Shown: piece by piece, positions 1 through 5,932 of the stretch | How positions within the stretch are numbered: position 1 is the first letter of the stretch | Layout: each line of letters begins with the position of its first letter | Source: Tannerella sp. | GTDB taxonomy: Bacteria; Bacteroidota; Bacteroidia; Bacteroidales; Tannerellaceae | Length of the DNA stretch: 6,965 nt | Direction: 5' to 3' | Assembly: GCA_031263835.1 (NCBI GenBank) | Contig: JAISEZ010000167.1 | Coordinates: 1 to 6,965 of the forward strand | Program-made: the position numbers and the translations under genes | The notes under the pieces: model-generated | The model's input: the letters and a program-made list of their open reading frames with translations, nothing else | What the model was told of the DNA's origin: nothing | The model's database searches: none

Positions 1-938
1 CGGACGCGGGAATTGAGAATGCGCTGCACGAAACGCATGTCGGACATGTTTATTCCCTGCTCGACCTGCCTGTGAACGTCGCCCAGCGAGCGCGCTCCCC
101 TGTCGCCCTGCACGGTGGTCAGGGTCTGCCCCAGCACCGTGATGAGAATTTCCTCGTTGCAGGATTTCCGGAACTGGTCGTAGGAGTGTCCGGAGAATCC
201 GTTACCGGTGTTCTCTACCGTTTGAACGTCGGTTTCGTTCGGGATAATCACGTAAGGTGCGGCGCCGGCATTTTCGAGCGCAAATTCAAGCTGTTTCCGG
301 CTTTCGGGATCATAGGCGTTGTACTTGCCGATGCGTTGCGGCATGCCGAAGATTTCCAACCACTGCGCATAGTCTCCGAACCCGCCGCGTTTCCAGATCA
401 CAAGCGGCGCGGTTCGGATAAAGACGCCGAAATCGTGTTTCCCGCCGAGTATGATCAGGTGATCGTCTTTTTCGTAAGGTATGCCCGTGTCGTCGGTTTC
501 GTTGAGGAGAATGATCTGCCTGTCGAGGTTGATGTGCTTGACGGGCAGCTCGTGTACGGCCAGGCCGTCCGTCAGGTCGAGCTCGACGCCGGAACGCCCC
601 CAGAAGCGTGCCTTCAAAATAGCCGCCAGCAGGTCTTCGAATGCCCCGGTGTCCATCAGGCCGGCCATTTCCGGTATCTGTTCCCCTTTGCCGTCGCGGA
701 AAATAAGGTCGGAATTGGTAACGGCCATGATGCGTTTGTTGTACGCATCCCAGAGGTATCCGTCGAGCAGGAGGTCGTCGAACAGGTCGAAAAGTTCACG
801 CGGGCGTCCGGTGTCGGCAGATCGGATGGCGTTGCGCCAGGTTCCGACGTCGTTTACTTTTCGATTCGGCGCCTTGATAATAATCTGGTTCAGGACTGTT
901 TTGCCCTTTGCGGGCGTTTTCTTTACGGTTACTGCCAC
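1..938 (-). CDS. Phage portal protein, DUF935 family (Mu gp29-like), 3' end outside the window
   Basis: This is the dodecameric-type connector subunit through which DNA enters and leaves the head. I translated the minus strand from 938 to the left edge: 312 codons are open with no stop, so the C-terminus is missing. The most telling stretch is residues 189-206, DYAQWLEIFGMPQRIGKY, the aromatic 'FGMP.R.GKY' signature of Mu gp29/DUF935 portals. It is followed by a GQTLTT motif at 270-275 and a segment near 282-300 (GARSLGDVH, then QVEQGINMSD), also typical of the family. The start is inferred as GTG at 938-936: an in-frame TAA lies four codons upstream and the first ATG is far inside (residue 71). 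No Shine-Dalgarno site is visible. It lies 26 bp after the DUF1320-like gene and is the last gene seen of the leftward operon. The family call is from memory of the motifs. Confidence 0.88.
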   Translation of the reverse strand, partial: MAVTVKKTPAKGKTVLNQIIIKAPNRKVNDVGTWRNAIRSADTGRPRELFDLFDDLLLDGYLWDAYNKRIMAVTNSDLIFRDGKGEQIPEMAGLMDTGAFEDLLAAILKARFWGRSGVELDLTDGLAVHELPVKHINLDRQIILLNETDDTGIPYEKDDHLIILGGKHDFGVFIRTAPLVIWKRGGFGDYAQWLEIFGMPQRIGKYNAYDPESRKQLEFALENAGAAPYVIIPNETDVQTVENTGNGFSGHSYDQFRKSCNEEILITVLGQTLTTVQGDRGARSLGDVHRQVEQGINMSDMRFVQRILNSRV

Positions 939-942
939 GTCA

Positions 943-963
943 GTTAATTATGAATTGTGAATT
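943..963. repeat. Three 7-bp tandem units at the DUF1320/portal gene junction
   Basis: On the minus strand the spacer contains AATTCAC, AATTCAT and AATTAAC in tandem just before the portal GTG. Together with the adjoining bases, TAA and TGA triplets occur in all three minus-strand frames between the stop at 967-965 and the start at 938. The units are imperfect and few, so this alone would be weak. It matters because other junctions in this window have the same design. Confidence 0.5.
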
Positions 964-964
964 A

Positions 965-1381
965 TTAGAAATGCTGTTCGCGTTTGGGATTGCTGCCATA
1001 GATAATTATTGCATTGGGATTTTTCCCGTCATCGTCGATGGCGGCGGGGAGGTCGGGCGTAACTTCGCCCTTCTGGACGGCTTTCAGCCAGGCGACGGCG
1101 CGTTCGTAGCGATCCTGGCGCAGGCGCAGTTCCGTGCCGGCGCTGCACAGGTTGATGTAGTGCCAGACGGCTATATCCTTTACGAAAATCAGCAGCAGCG
1201 CATTGCGTTCGCCGTTCCGGGCGCCGAATACGGCGTCGCGGTCGAAGGCGGCAAGATAGCCCCTCGCCTCCTGAACGGCGCCGTCAATTGCGGCGGTGAG
1301 AACGGTGCCGTCATCGCCGCTGATGGCCTGTATGCTTTCGCCATACAGGTGGGTTTTCAGTTCTTCAACTGTCAGAAACAT
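965..1381 (-). CDS. DUF1320-family phage protein (Mu gp36-like), putative head-tail connector
   Basis: This 138-aa protein resembles the Mu gp36/DUF1320 family, a neck or head-completion component expected to sit at the portal-tail interface. Matching features are the N-terminal MFLTVEEL, the helical stretch AAIDGAVQEARGYL (30-43), FDRDAVF (46-52), the central helix with KDIAVWHYI (68-76), and a RYERAVAWLKAVQKGEVTPDLP segment (91-112). These match the usual 'AId.A..E...YL..yD....F ... kDIa.wh ... Y..A...L..v..G...p.lP' layout. The ATG at 1381 follows a run of heptamer repeats; no Shine-Dalgarno site is seen. In Mu this protein is encoded downstream of the major capsid gene, whereas here it sits between terminase and portal. 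The exact structural role is inferred from the family. Confidence 0.8.
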   Translation of the reverse strand: MFLTVEELKTHLYGESIQAISGDDGTVLTAAIDGAVQEARGYLAAFDRDAVFGARNGERNALLLIFVKDIAVWHYINLCSAGTELRLRQDRYERAVAWLKAVQKGEVTPDLPAAIDDDGKNPNAIIIYGSNPKREQHF

Positions 1382-1389
1382 TTCGTCAG

Positions 1390-1417
1390 TGATTAGTGAT
1401 TAATGATTGGTGATTAA
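1390..1417. repeat. Four tandem heptamers spanning a stop codon (plus-strand TGATTAR/TGATTGG)
   Basis: Plus-strand units are TGATTAG, TGATTAA, TGATTGG and TGATTAA. On the coding (minus) strand they read TTAATCA, CCAATCA, TTAATCA, CTAATCA. The array encodes the last residues (about LITNH) and the TAA stop of the 96-aa gene and ends 8 bp before the ATG of the DUF1320-like gene. With the adjacent CTGACG, stop triplets fall in all three minus-strand frames. Confidence 0.75.
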
Positions 1418-1690
1418 TATTTCCGGCTCAATTTCGTTCGTGTCGAAAAAACAGATCAGGTCAAAATCCTTTCCCGCTTTCAGACCGGATTTGAAAAGGC
1501 CGGATTTAATCCGCCGGCGAATGTCGACACGGCTCCATACGCGGTAGCGGTATCCGAAAAAGAATACGCGGTAACGCCGCCCGGTTTTCCGGTGCAGGCG
1601 CTTCGCCCTGCGGACGGCCCGGCGCAAAGCGCCGGGCCGTCCGCGAAAGCAGAGGTACAGTTGGGTGAAAAAGTCTTTTATTTTCTTCAT
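1400..1690 (-). CDS. Conserved-type phage protein of unknown function, very basic, 96 aa
   Basis: I do not recognise a named family, although small proteins of this pattern occur in Bacteroidota phages as far as I recall. The start is MKKIKDFF at 1690, 10 bp after the large terminase stop, which gives 96 aa. An in-frame extension to 1813 would run deep into the terminase gene and is unlikely. Residues 15-60 are extremely rich in Arg/Lys (RGRPGALRRAVRRAKRLHRK, then TGRRYRVFFFGYRYRVWSR), with a duplicated RYRV motif. The end is acidic (FFDTNEIEPEI). The charge suggests nucleic-acid or capsid-interior contact, but that is inference only. A perfect 16-bp-stem hairpin (1610-1644) lies inside the coding sequence and encodes part of the basic segment. 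No membrane segment is obvious. Confidence 0.7.
   Translation of the reverse strand: MKKIKDFFTQLYLCFRGRPGALRRAVRRAKRLHRKTGRRYRVFFFGYRYRVWSRVDIRRRIKSGLFKSGLKAGKDFDLICFFDTNEIEPEILITNH
1610..1644. repeat. Perfect 16-bp stem / 3-nt loop hairpin inside a coding sequence
   Basis: GCGGACGGCCCGGCGC at 1610-1625 is the exact reverse complement of 1629-1644, with an AAA loop on the plus strand (TTT on the coding strand). The stem is almost pure G/C. There is no T-tract, and it lies within the 96-aa gene, so it does not look like an intrinsic terminator. As RNA it would be very stable and could slow ribosomes or protect mRNA ends. Confidence 0.9.
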
Positions 1691-1700
1691 AATTAATATG

Positions 1701-3230
1701 TTAAAATCGTTTGCCATGCTGTTTCCGTTCGCCGATTTTGATGGAGTCGGGCGAGAGTTGGGACAGTTTTTGATTGATGATCCATACGGCGCCCTCGATG
1801 CAGTCCGGGCCATCGGCAGGGGCTTTCATCTGCGCGTTCAGGAGCATGAACTGTTCGACGAGACGCAGCATGTGCGGGTTATCCCTTTCCGCCTCGTTGA
1901 TAACGAGTTTGCCGAGGCGGTTCAGGGGTTCGAGGTTGCCCTCGATACGCGAAAACTTGTCGGGTTTCGCACGCGCGTCGGGAATAATACCGATCATCCC
2001 CCGCGTTTTTGCCCCCTCCACAAAGAGCGGGATAAATACCTGCTCATAAAAGGGATCCTGCAGCTTGTTATTCTCAATATAGTTATATATCTGCGTTCTA
2101 TCCTTGACGAAGTCGCGGGTATGATAATACCAGTCCACAAACTCGGCGTTCGTCACATGATCCAGAAAGCCGGTGATGATATAGTATTTCCCCTCGCAAA
2201 GGCCCACAAGGAAAAGCGCCTTGTATGATCCCTTTGCGTTTTTTGAATTGGAGGGCGCGGGATCGCCGTAGTTGACCAGGAACCGGAATCTGTTCAGCGG
2301 CGGTATTTTGGAGTAAGTAAACTCCCTGAATACATCCCCCGCCGTGAGTGGATTGTTATAGAACTCCTTCTGTATCGCGGCGGTGGTGAACATCGAGAAA
2401 AAACATTCGATATCTTCTTCGCTGTTTTTCTGCGGCCAGATTGAGTTGCCGTTTTTGTCGCGAATATTGACTGTGTCGACACGCATGGCTTTTTCCATAG
2501 CGCACGTGATGCAGCAGTACTTTGCAATGACGTTGCCGTTGAAAAGTATGCGATAGCTTCCGGATACGGAAACCGTCGGCAATAATGCCTCTTCAATCCA
2601 CTTCCATTTGTCGGTGATGCGGTCGGGGTTCCGGCACTCTTCGTCGGTGTCGATGTCATCCACCAGAATAAAGTCCGCCCGGAAGCTTCTGTTCCGGGTA
2701 CCGCGGGGCGACTGTCCCGCACCGATGGCACGGAAGGAACAGCCTCCGGAGGTGGTGAACTCGCCCGCTTCCCAGCTTCCGAGTCTGGGCTGCACTCCGT
2801 AGTCGTTGCTGATGCGCGGATTGCTTTCGAGTTCCTCCATGAAAGGGGACAGCAGACGTTCGGCATTCTTCTGGGAACTGGAGACCAGCAGGACATTATG
2901 AATTTTCCCGGTCATGGCCAGATAGAGGATTTCGAACATGGAACGCACGGACTTGGCGAGTTCGCGCGACCAGGCGCGTACTTCATACCAGCGTTCATGC
3001 TCCAGCAGTCGCCGGGTGGCCCGTCTGTGAAAATCGGCCGGTTCGCAGGTGGCCCAGCTCGCAAAGTAGTATCTGAACCACTCTTCCGGATGCGATTCGA
3101 GGCGGGCGATACGCTTCATGCGGTCGGCACGGCTTTCGGTATCGTCCACGGCAACGGCGTTCATCAGGCCGGGATAAAACTCTCCCCAGTCCCTGACCGC
3201 CTGCCTGTCATCCACACTCAGCCTTTTCAT
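1701..3230 (-). CDS. Phage terminase large subunit (ATPase and nuclease), Mu gp28/T4 gp17-like
   Basis: This 509-aa protein has the normal full length for the DNA-packaging motor, which uses ATP to pump DNA into the prohead and cuts it with a C-terminal RNase H-like nuclease. The ATPase domain shows a deviant Walker A, WSRELAKSV at 87-95 (catalytic-site Lys93 and Ser94), a Walker B, FILVDD at 187-192, preceded by RGTRNRSFRAD, and a motif-III/coupling segment FNGN at 230-233. The nuclease half begins near 318 with LVNYGDPAPS (Asp323 a likely metal ligand), and has VEGAKTRG (404-411), SRIEGNLEPL (427-436) and a late acidic segment PADGPDCIEGAVW (471-483). Its ATG overlaps the small subunit's TGA as ATGA (3227-3230), indicating translational coupling. 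Nothing appears truncated or mutated. Confidence 0.95.
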   Translation of the reverse strand: MKRLSVDDRQAVRDWGEFYPGLMNAVAVDDTESRADRMKRIARLESHPEEWFRYYFASWATCEPADFHRRATRRLLEHERWYEVRAWSRELAKSVRSMFEILYLAMTGKIHNVLLVSSSQKNAERLLSPFMEELESNPRISNDYGVQPRLGSWEAGEFTTSGGCSFRAIGAGQSPRGTRNRSFRADFILVDDIDTDEECRNPDRITDKWKWIEEALLPTVSVSGSYRILFNGNVIAKYCCITCAMEKAMRVDTVNIRDKNGNSIWPQKNSEEDIECFFSMFTTAAIQKEFYNNPLTAGDVFREFTYSKIPPLNRFRFLVNYGDPAPSNSKNAKGSYKALFLVGLCEGKYYIITGFLDHVTNAEFVDWYYHTRDFVKDRTQIYNYIENNKLQDPFYEQVFIPLFVEGAKTRGMIGIIPDARAKPDKFSRIEGNLEPLNRLGKLVINEAERDNPHMLRLVEQFMLLNAQMKAPADGPDCIEGAVWIINQKLSQLSPDSIKIGERKQHGKRF

Positions 3231-3679
3231 TTCATGCTATCCTTAATGAATGCGTCGAAAAGGGGTGCGATCTCCTGCGCTTTGGCCAGATCGAACTTTC
3301 GCACCCATGACAGAAATTTTTTGCTGATGGCGACGATATTGGAGATGCCGGTGTCGCCTTCCATTTTTTCAATGGCATTGGTCAGTCGCGTGATGGTGTC
3401 GGCTTCGGCTTTACCGGCAAAGCGTTTGCCCTCCTCCTTCAGGAGAATGGCGCTGTTGATCTCCGCCAGCTGGCGGTAGAGATTTCTCAACTGCTCTTCT
3501 TTGGTCATTGTAATGGATACCCTGTAGGATTCCCACTGTTCCGCATTGACCCATTTGGACAGGGTGACTTCGGACACGCCGACCCGCGCGGCAATTTCCT
3601 TTTGCGTTAACGCTTCGTGCAGGAACAGCAGCTTTGCCAGCTCCTTCTTCTGTTCCCTCGCCTTTTTGAATTCGCTCAT
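3227..3679 (-). CDS. Phage terminase small subunit, helix-turn-helix DNA-binding type
   Basis: A 150-aa protein directly upstream of, and overlapping by 4 bp, the large terminase. Residues 23-45 (ALTQKEIAARVGVSEVTLSKWV) form a clear helix-turn-helix, as expected for the subunit that recognises phage DNA and hands it to the motor. A helical region (58-110) with KEEQLRNLYRQLAEINSAIL and DTITRLTNAIEKME is the probable oligomerisation domain. The short C-terminal tail should contact the large subunit. The start MSEFKKAR at 3679 is chosen because an earlier in-frame ATG (3748) lies inside the 52-bp palindrome and would add a low-complexity FFFF-containing leader. The assignment depends on position plus the HTH; an HTH regulator is the alternative but less likely. 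Confidence 0.85.
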   Translation of the reverse strand: MSEFKKAREQKKELAKLLFLHEALTQKEIAARVGVSEVTLSKWVNAEQWESYRVSITMTKEEQLRNLYRQLAEINSAILLKEEGKRFAGKAEADTITRLTNAIEKMEGDTGISNIVAISKKFLSWVRKFDLAKAQEIAPLFDAFIKDSMK

Positions 3680-3696
3680 ATACGAAAAATTTTCGG

Positions 3697-3728
3697 CAAA
3701 ACTACTCTGCGACGGCAAAAAAAAGAAA
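3697..3728 (-). promoter_or_regulatory. Putative leftward Bacteroidota-type promoter for the terminase operon
   Basis: On the minus strand a perfect -7 box TAGTTTTG (3704-3697; consensus TAnnTTTG) is preceded, after a 20-bp spacer, by TTTC (3728-3725), three of four bases of the TTTG -33 box. The -33 element overlaps the edge of the 52-bp palindrome. The predicted transcript start would leave only about a dozen bases of leader before the ATG at 3679. AT-rich DNA gives such matches by chance, so this is tentative. Confidence 0.4.
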
Positions 3729-3777
3729 AAAGTGTGCGACGGTCGCACTGATCAGTGCGACCGTCGCACACTTTTTT
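3726..3777. promoter_or_regulatory. Perfect 52-bp palindrome at the centre of the divergent head-operon control region
   Basis: Positions 3726-3751 are the exact reverse complement of 3752-3777: A6, then a 20-bp GC-rich arm, mirrored through TGATCA at 3749-3754, ending in T6. Each arm contains a second palindrome, GTGCGAC-G-GTCGCAC (3734-3748) and GTGCGAC-C-GTCGCAC (3755-3769). The dyad axis lies 72.5 bp from the first base of the small-terminase start and 71.5 bp from that of the protease start. In shape it resembles a bidirectional intrinsic terminator (long stem plus T6 both ways), but it sits upstream of both genes. An operator or activator site shared by both promoters, or a terminase recognition (pac-like) site, fits the position better. 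The function is not proven by sequence. Confidence 0.9.
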
Positions 3778-3806
3778 GGAGATTTTGATTTCCCGACGGA
3801 CATTTG
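3775..3806 (+). promoter_or_regulatory. Putative rightward Bacteroidota-type promoter for the capsid operon
   Basis: A -33 box TTTG (3775-3778) overlaps the palindrome's right edge and is followed after 20 bp by GACATTTG (3799-3806), seven of eight bases of TAnnTTTG. The arrangement mirrors the leftward candidate, with the -7 boxes at the same offset from the palindrome. The inferred leader before the ATG at 3823 is about 10 nt. Tentative. Confidence 0.35.
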
Positions 3807-3822
3807 CGGCAAAATTTCAGTA

Positions 3823-4800
3823 ATGGCAAAAACGTTTGTTTTACATGATGAAACGGTCAACACCTACGGTTTCCGGATGCTGACCAGTGGCGCAGACCTG
3901 ACCGAATTCCGCAGGAATCCCGTCATGCTGCTTGATCATAACGACTGGAACCTTCCGATCGGCCGCTGGGAAAATGTCCGCGTGGAGGACGGCAGGATAC
4001 TGGCCGACGCGGTGTTTGACATGAAAGACCCGCGTGCGGCCCAGGTAGCCGGCAAGGTGGAAGACGGGTTCATCCGGGCCGCCTCCATAGGCGCGTGGCC
4101 GCCGGAGGAAGTGTCGGACGCGGTTGAGTTGCGGTATCCGGGCCAGACGGGCGTGACGGTCATGCGGTGGAAAGTCCGTGAGGCGTCCGTCGTTTCGATC
4201 GGCGCGAATCACAATGCGCTGGCGTTCTATGACCGGAAGGGCAAACCGGTCAATATGAAAGACGGAAAAAACATAATTCAATTATTTGACAGACATAATT
4301 TTAATTCAGATGACATGAAGTTACTGGCAGGCATTTTAAATCTGGCGGACACGTCGACGGAAAACGACGTGGCATCTGCCGTGCGCACTTTGATCGGCGA
4401 TCGTGACCGGCTGAAGGCGGAGAATGTGACGCTGAAGGGCCGTATCGACAAAATCAATGCGGACGGTCAGAAGGCGAAAAAGGAAGAGGCTGTATCCCTG
4501 GTGGATGCAGCCGTGAAGGACGGGCGGATCGACGCGAAGGCGAAAGATTCGTACCTGAAGCTGTTTGACAGCGATTTTGAGAGTGCGAAGACGGCGCTGG
4601 AGGCTGTTCCGGCACGTCAGAGCGTGGCGGGACGGATTGAACAGGCGCGCGTCGCCGGTTCGCCGGCGCTGGCGGACATGGAAAAGATGTCCTGGGACGA
4701 ACTGGACAGGGCTGAAAAGCTGACCGAACTGAAGGATCATTATCCGGAGGTCTATGCCGCGAAGTTCAAAGGGCGTTTCGGCGTGGAACTGAAAGGCTGA
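3823..4800 (+). CDS. Prohead maturation protease fused to scaffold (HK97/Mu protein I-like)
   Basis: A 325-aa, two-part protein that shapes the procapsid and then digests scaffold and capsid N-termini. Residues 1 to about 140 form a herpesvirus/HK97-fold serine protease: PVMLLDHN carries the probable catalytic His39, and IRAASIGAW carries the probable Ser88, followed by REASVVSIGANHNALAF (119-135), which closes the fold. Residues about 165-325 are helical and charged, with a coiled-coil-like stretch (RDRLKAENVTLKGRIDKI, 194-211), typical of an internal scaffold. The two parts are joined by an AT-rich linker with in-frame ATGs at 4255 and 4315, so a free scaffold might be made as in Mu I/Z. 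It is the first gene of the rightward operon and sits next to the capsid gene. The start at 3823 is the only sensible Met. Confidence 0.9.
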   Translation: MAKTFVLHDETVNTYGFRMLTSGADLTEFRRNPVMLLDHNDWNLPIGRWENVRVEDGRILADAVFDMKDPRAAQVAGKVEDGFIRAASIGAWPPEEVSDAVELRYPGQTGVTVMRWKVREASVVSIGANHNALAFYDRKGKPVNMKDGKNIIQLFDRHNFNSDDMKLLAGILNLADTSTENDVASAVRTLIGDRDRLKAENVTLKGRIDKINADGQKAKKEEAVSLVDAAVKDGRIDAKAKDSYLKLFDSDFESAKTALEAVPARQSVAGRIEQARVAGSPALADMEKMSWDELDRAEKLTELKDHYPEVYAAKFKGRFGVELKG

Positions 4801-4810
4801 AAGGCTGAAA
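4789..4810. repeat. CTGAAAGG tandem repeat (about 2.75 copies) over the protease stop codon
   Basis: CTGAAAGG, CTGAAAGG and CTGAAA follow one another. The middle unit supplies the real TGA stop (4798-4800). Because the unit is 8 bp, the TGAs at 4790, 4798 and 4806 fall in three different frames. Confidence 0.8.
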
Positions 4811-4840
4811 ATCGAAAGTTTAATTATTAAAAATCGAAAG
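4808..4840. repeat. 11-bp direct repeat AAAATCGAAAG before the capsid gene
   Basis: AAAATCGAAAG occurs at 4808-4818 and again at 4830-4840, separated by an 11-bp AT-only stretch. The second copy directly abuts the capsid ATG at 4841, so it occupies the ribosome-entry region of the gene. No Shine-Dalgarno site is present there. Confidence 0.75.
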
Positions 4841-5899
4841 ATGAGAAAGAAATTTTTTGCGGGAGTTACCGCACTGTTATTTAATGTGCTGGTATGCTCC
4901 GTGCTGGTGACGGCCACGGGCTTCAACGCCTGTGCGGTGTATGGCGCCGGGGCGCTGCTGGGCGCGCTGGGCGCCGGTTTGCCGCAGGGCGCGCTGGGCA
5001 TGGCCATCCAGAAGGAAATCTGGATGAATCATATCATAGAAGGGCTGTTTGCAGACAACGGCTTTCTGTCGAAGGCCTATTCGGCGGACATGTTCGTGGA
5101 TGCCGGCAGGACGGTTCATATTCCCAACGCGGGCACGCCGTCGAATACGGTGAAAAACCGCGTGACCAAACCGGCGACGGCGGGTACGCGAACGGATTCG
5201 GAACTGACGTTTGACCTGGATGAGTTTACTACCGACCCGATTTATATTCCACATGCGGACACGGTAGAACTGTCCTACAACAAGCGGGAATCCGTACTGA
5301 AGATGGATAAGGCGTCGCTTCAGGAAGCGGTATCGAATGCGTTCCTGTTCTACTGGTCTCCGACTGCGGCCATACCCACATCGGGTACCGGCGCCGCGGC
5401 CTATCTGCCGTCGGCTACGGGCAGCCGGCTGGGTTTAAGGAAGGAGGACATTCTGGCAGCAATGACGAAGTTTAACAGCGACGACGTGCCGCAGGAGAAC
5501 CGGTACATTTTACTGGATGCCGTCATGTATTCCCGGCTGCTGGCCGATTTGACGGCCAACGAATCGCAGGCGTTCCACGCGGGCGTGAACACGGCCAGCG
5601 GCGTTGTCGGCAAGCTGTTCACATTTAATATTATGGTGCGTTCCAGAGCGCTTCGCTATGCGACTGCGGGCACGGCCAAAGAGTGGAGCGCGGCCGGCGT
5701 CGCTACGGATAATGCCGGCGCACTGGTATGGCATGTGGACAGCGTTTGCCGCGCCCTGGGCGAGGTAAAGGCGTTCGAGAAAGAGGGCGACCCGATGTGG
5801 TACGGGGATATCTATTCGTTCCTCGTGCGCGCCGGCGGCAGGCCGATGCGCGCCGACGGAAAGGGCTTGCTGGCGATTGTGCAGTCGGCAGTAAGCTAA
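4841..5899 (+). CDS. Phage major capsid protein with hydrophobic N-terminal extension
   Basis: A 352-aa shell subunit. From residue 54 (MAIQKEIWMNHIIEGLF) onward it reads like capsid proteins of Bacteroidota phages: ADMFVDAGRTVHIPNAG (82-98), VKNRVTKPATAGTRTDSEL (104-122), DEFTTDPIYIPHADTVELSY (127-146), KRESVL, then a GD/AGGRPMR-type end. Position after the protease/scaffold gene supports this. Unusually, residues 1-53 resemble a signal peptide plus an Ala/Gly/Leu-rich stretch: MRKKFF, then a hydrophobic core to about residue 33, then GAGALLGALGAGLPQGALG. They may be a cleaved delta-like region or membrane tether, or translation may start at the internal ATG at 5000. The start at 4841 is favoured because the frame is open, follows a typical spacer, and otherwise 200 bp would be empty. 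I recall similar extensions in related phages but cannot confirm this here. Confidence 0.88.
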   Translation: MRKKFFAGVTALLFNVLVCSVLVTATGFNACAVYGAGALLGALGAGLPQGALGMAIQKEIWMNHIIEGLFADNGFLSKAYSADMFVDAGRTVHIPNAGTPSNTVKNRVTKPATAGTRTDSELTFDLDEFTTDPIYIPHADTVELSYNKRESVLKMDKASLQEAVSNAFLFYWSPTAAIPTSGTGAAAYLPSATGSRLGLRKEDILAAMTKFNSDDVPQENRYILLDAVMYSRLLADLTANESQAFHAGVNTASGVVGKLFTFNIMVRSRALRYATAGTAKEWSAAGVATDNAGALVWHVDSVCRALGEVKAFEKEGDPMWYGDIYSFLVRAGGRPMRADGKGLLAIVQSAVS

Positions 5900-5932
5900 T
5901 GATTTTGTGTAATTCATGTAAATGTAACGGAT

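Noticed and set aside
72..947. Long plus-strand open frame of 291 codons
   Set aside because: It is the antisense shadow of the DUF935 portal gene, whose minus-strand translation has clear family motifs. The plus-strand product shows no recognisable domain.
1665..2228. Plus-strand open frame of 187 codons
   Set aside because: It lies opposite the large terminase, which has Walker and nuclease motifs. The plus-strand translation is compositionally odd and unsupported.
3680..3748. Upstream extension of the small terminase to an ATG at 3748
   Set aside because: The extra 23 residues are encoded by the palindrome and the A/T tracts and give a low-complexity peptide. MSEFKKAR at 3679 is a normal start.
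3726..3777. Repeat units GTGCGAC/GTCGCAC as a CRISPR or tandem array
   Set aside because: There are only two 15-bp palindromes arranged as one larger dyad, with no regular spacers.
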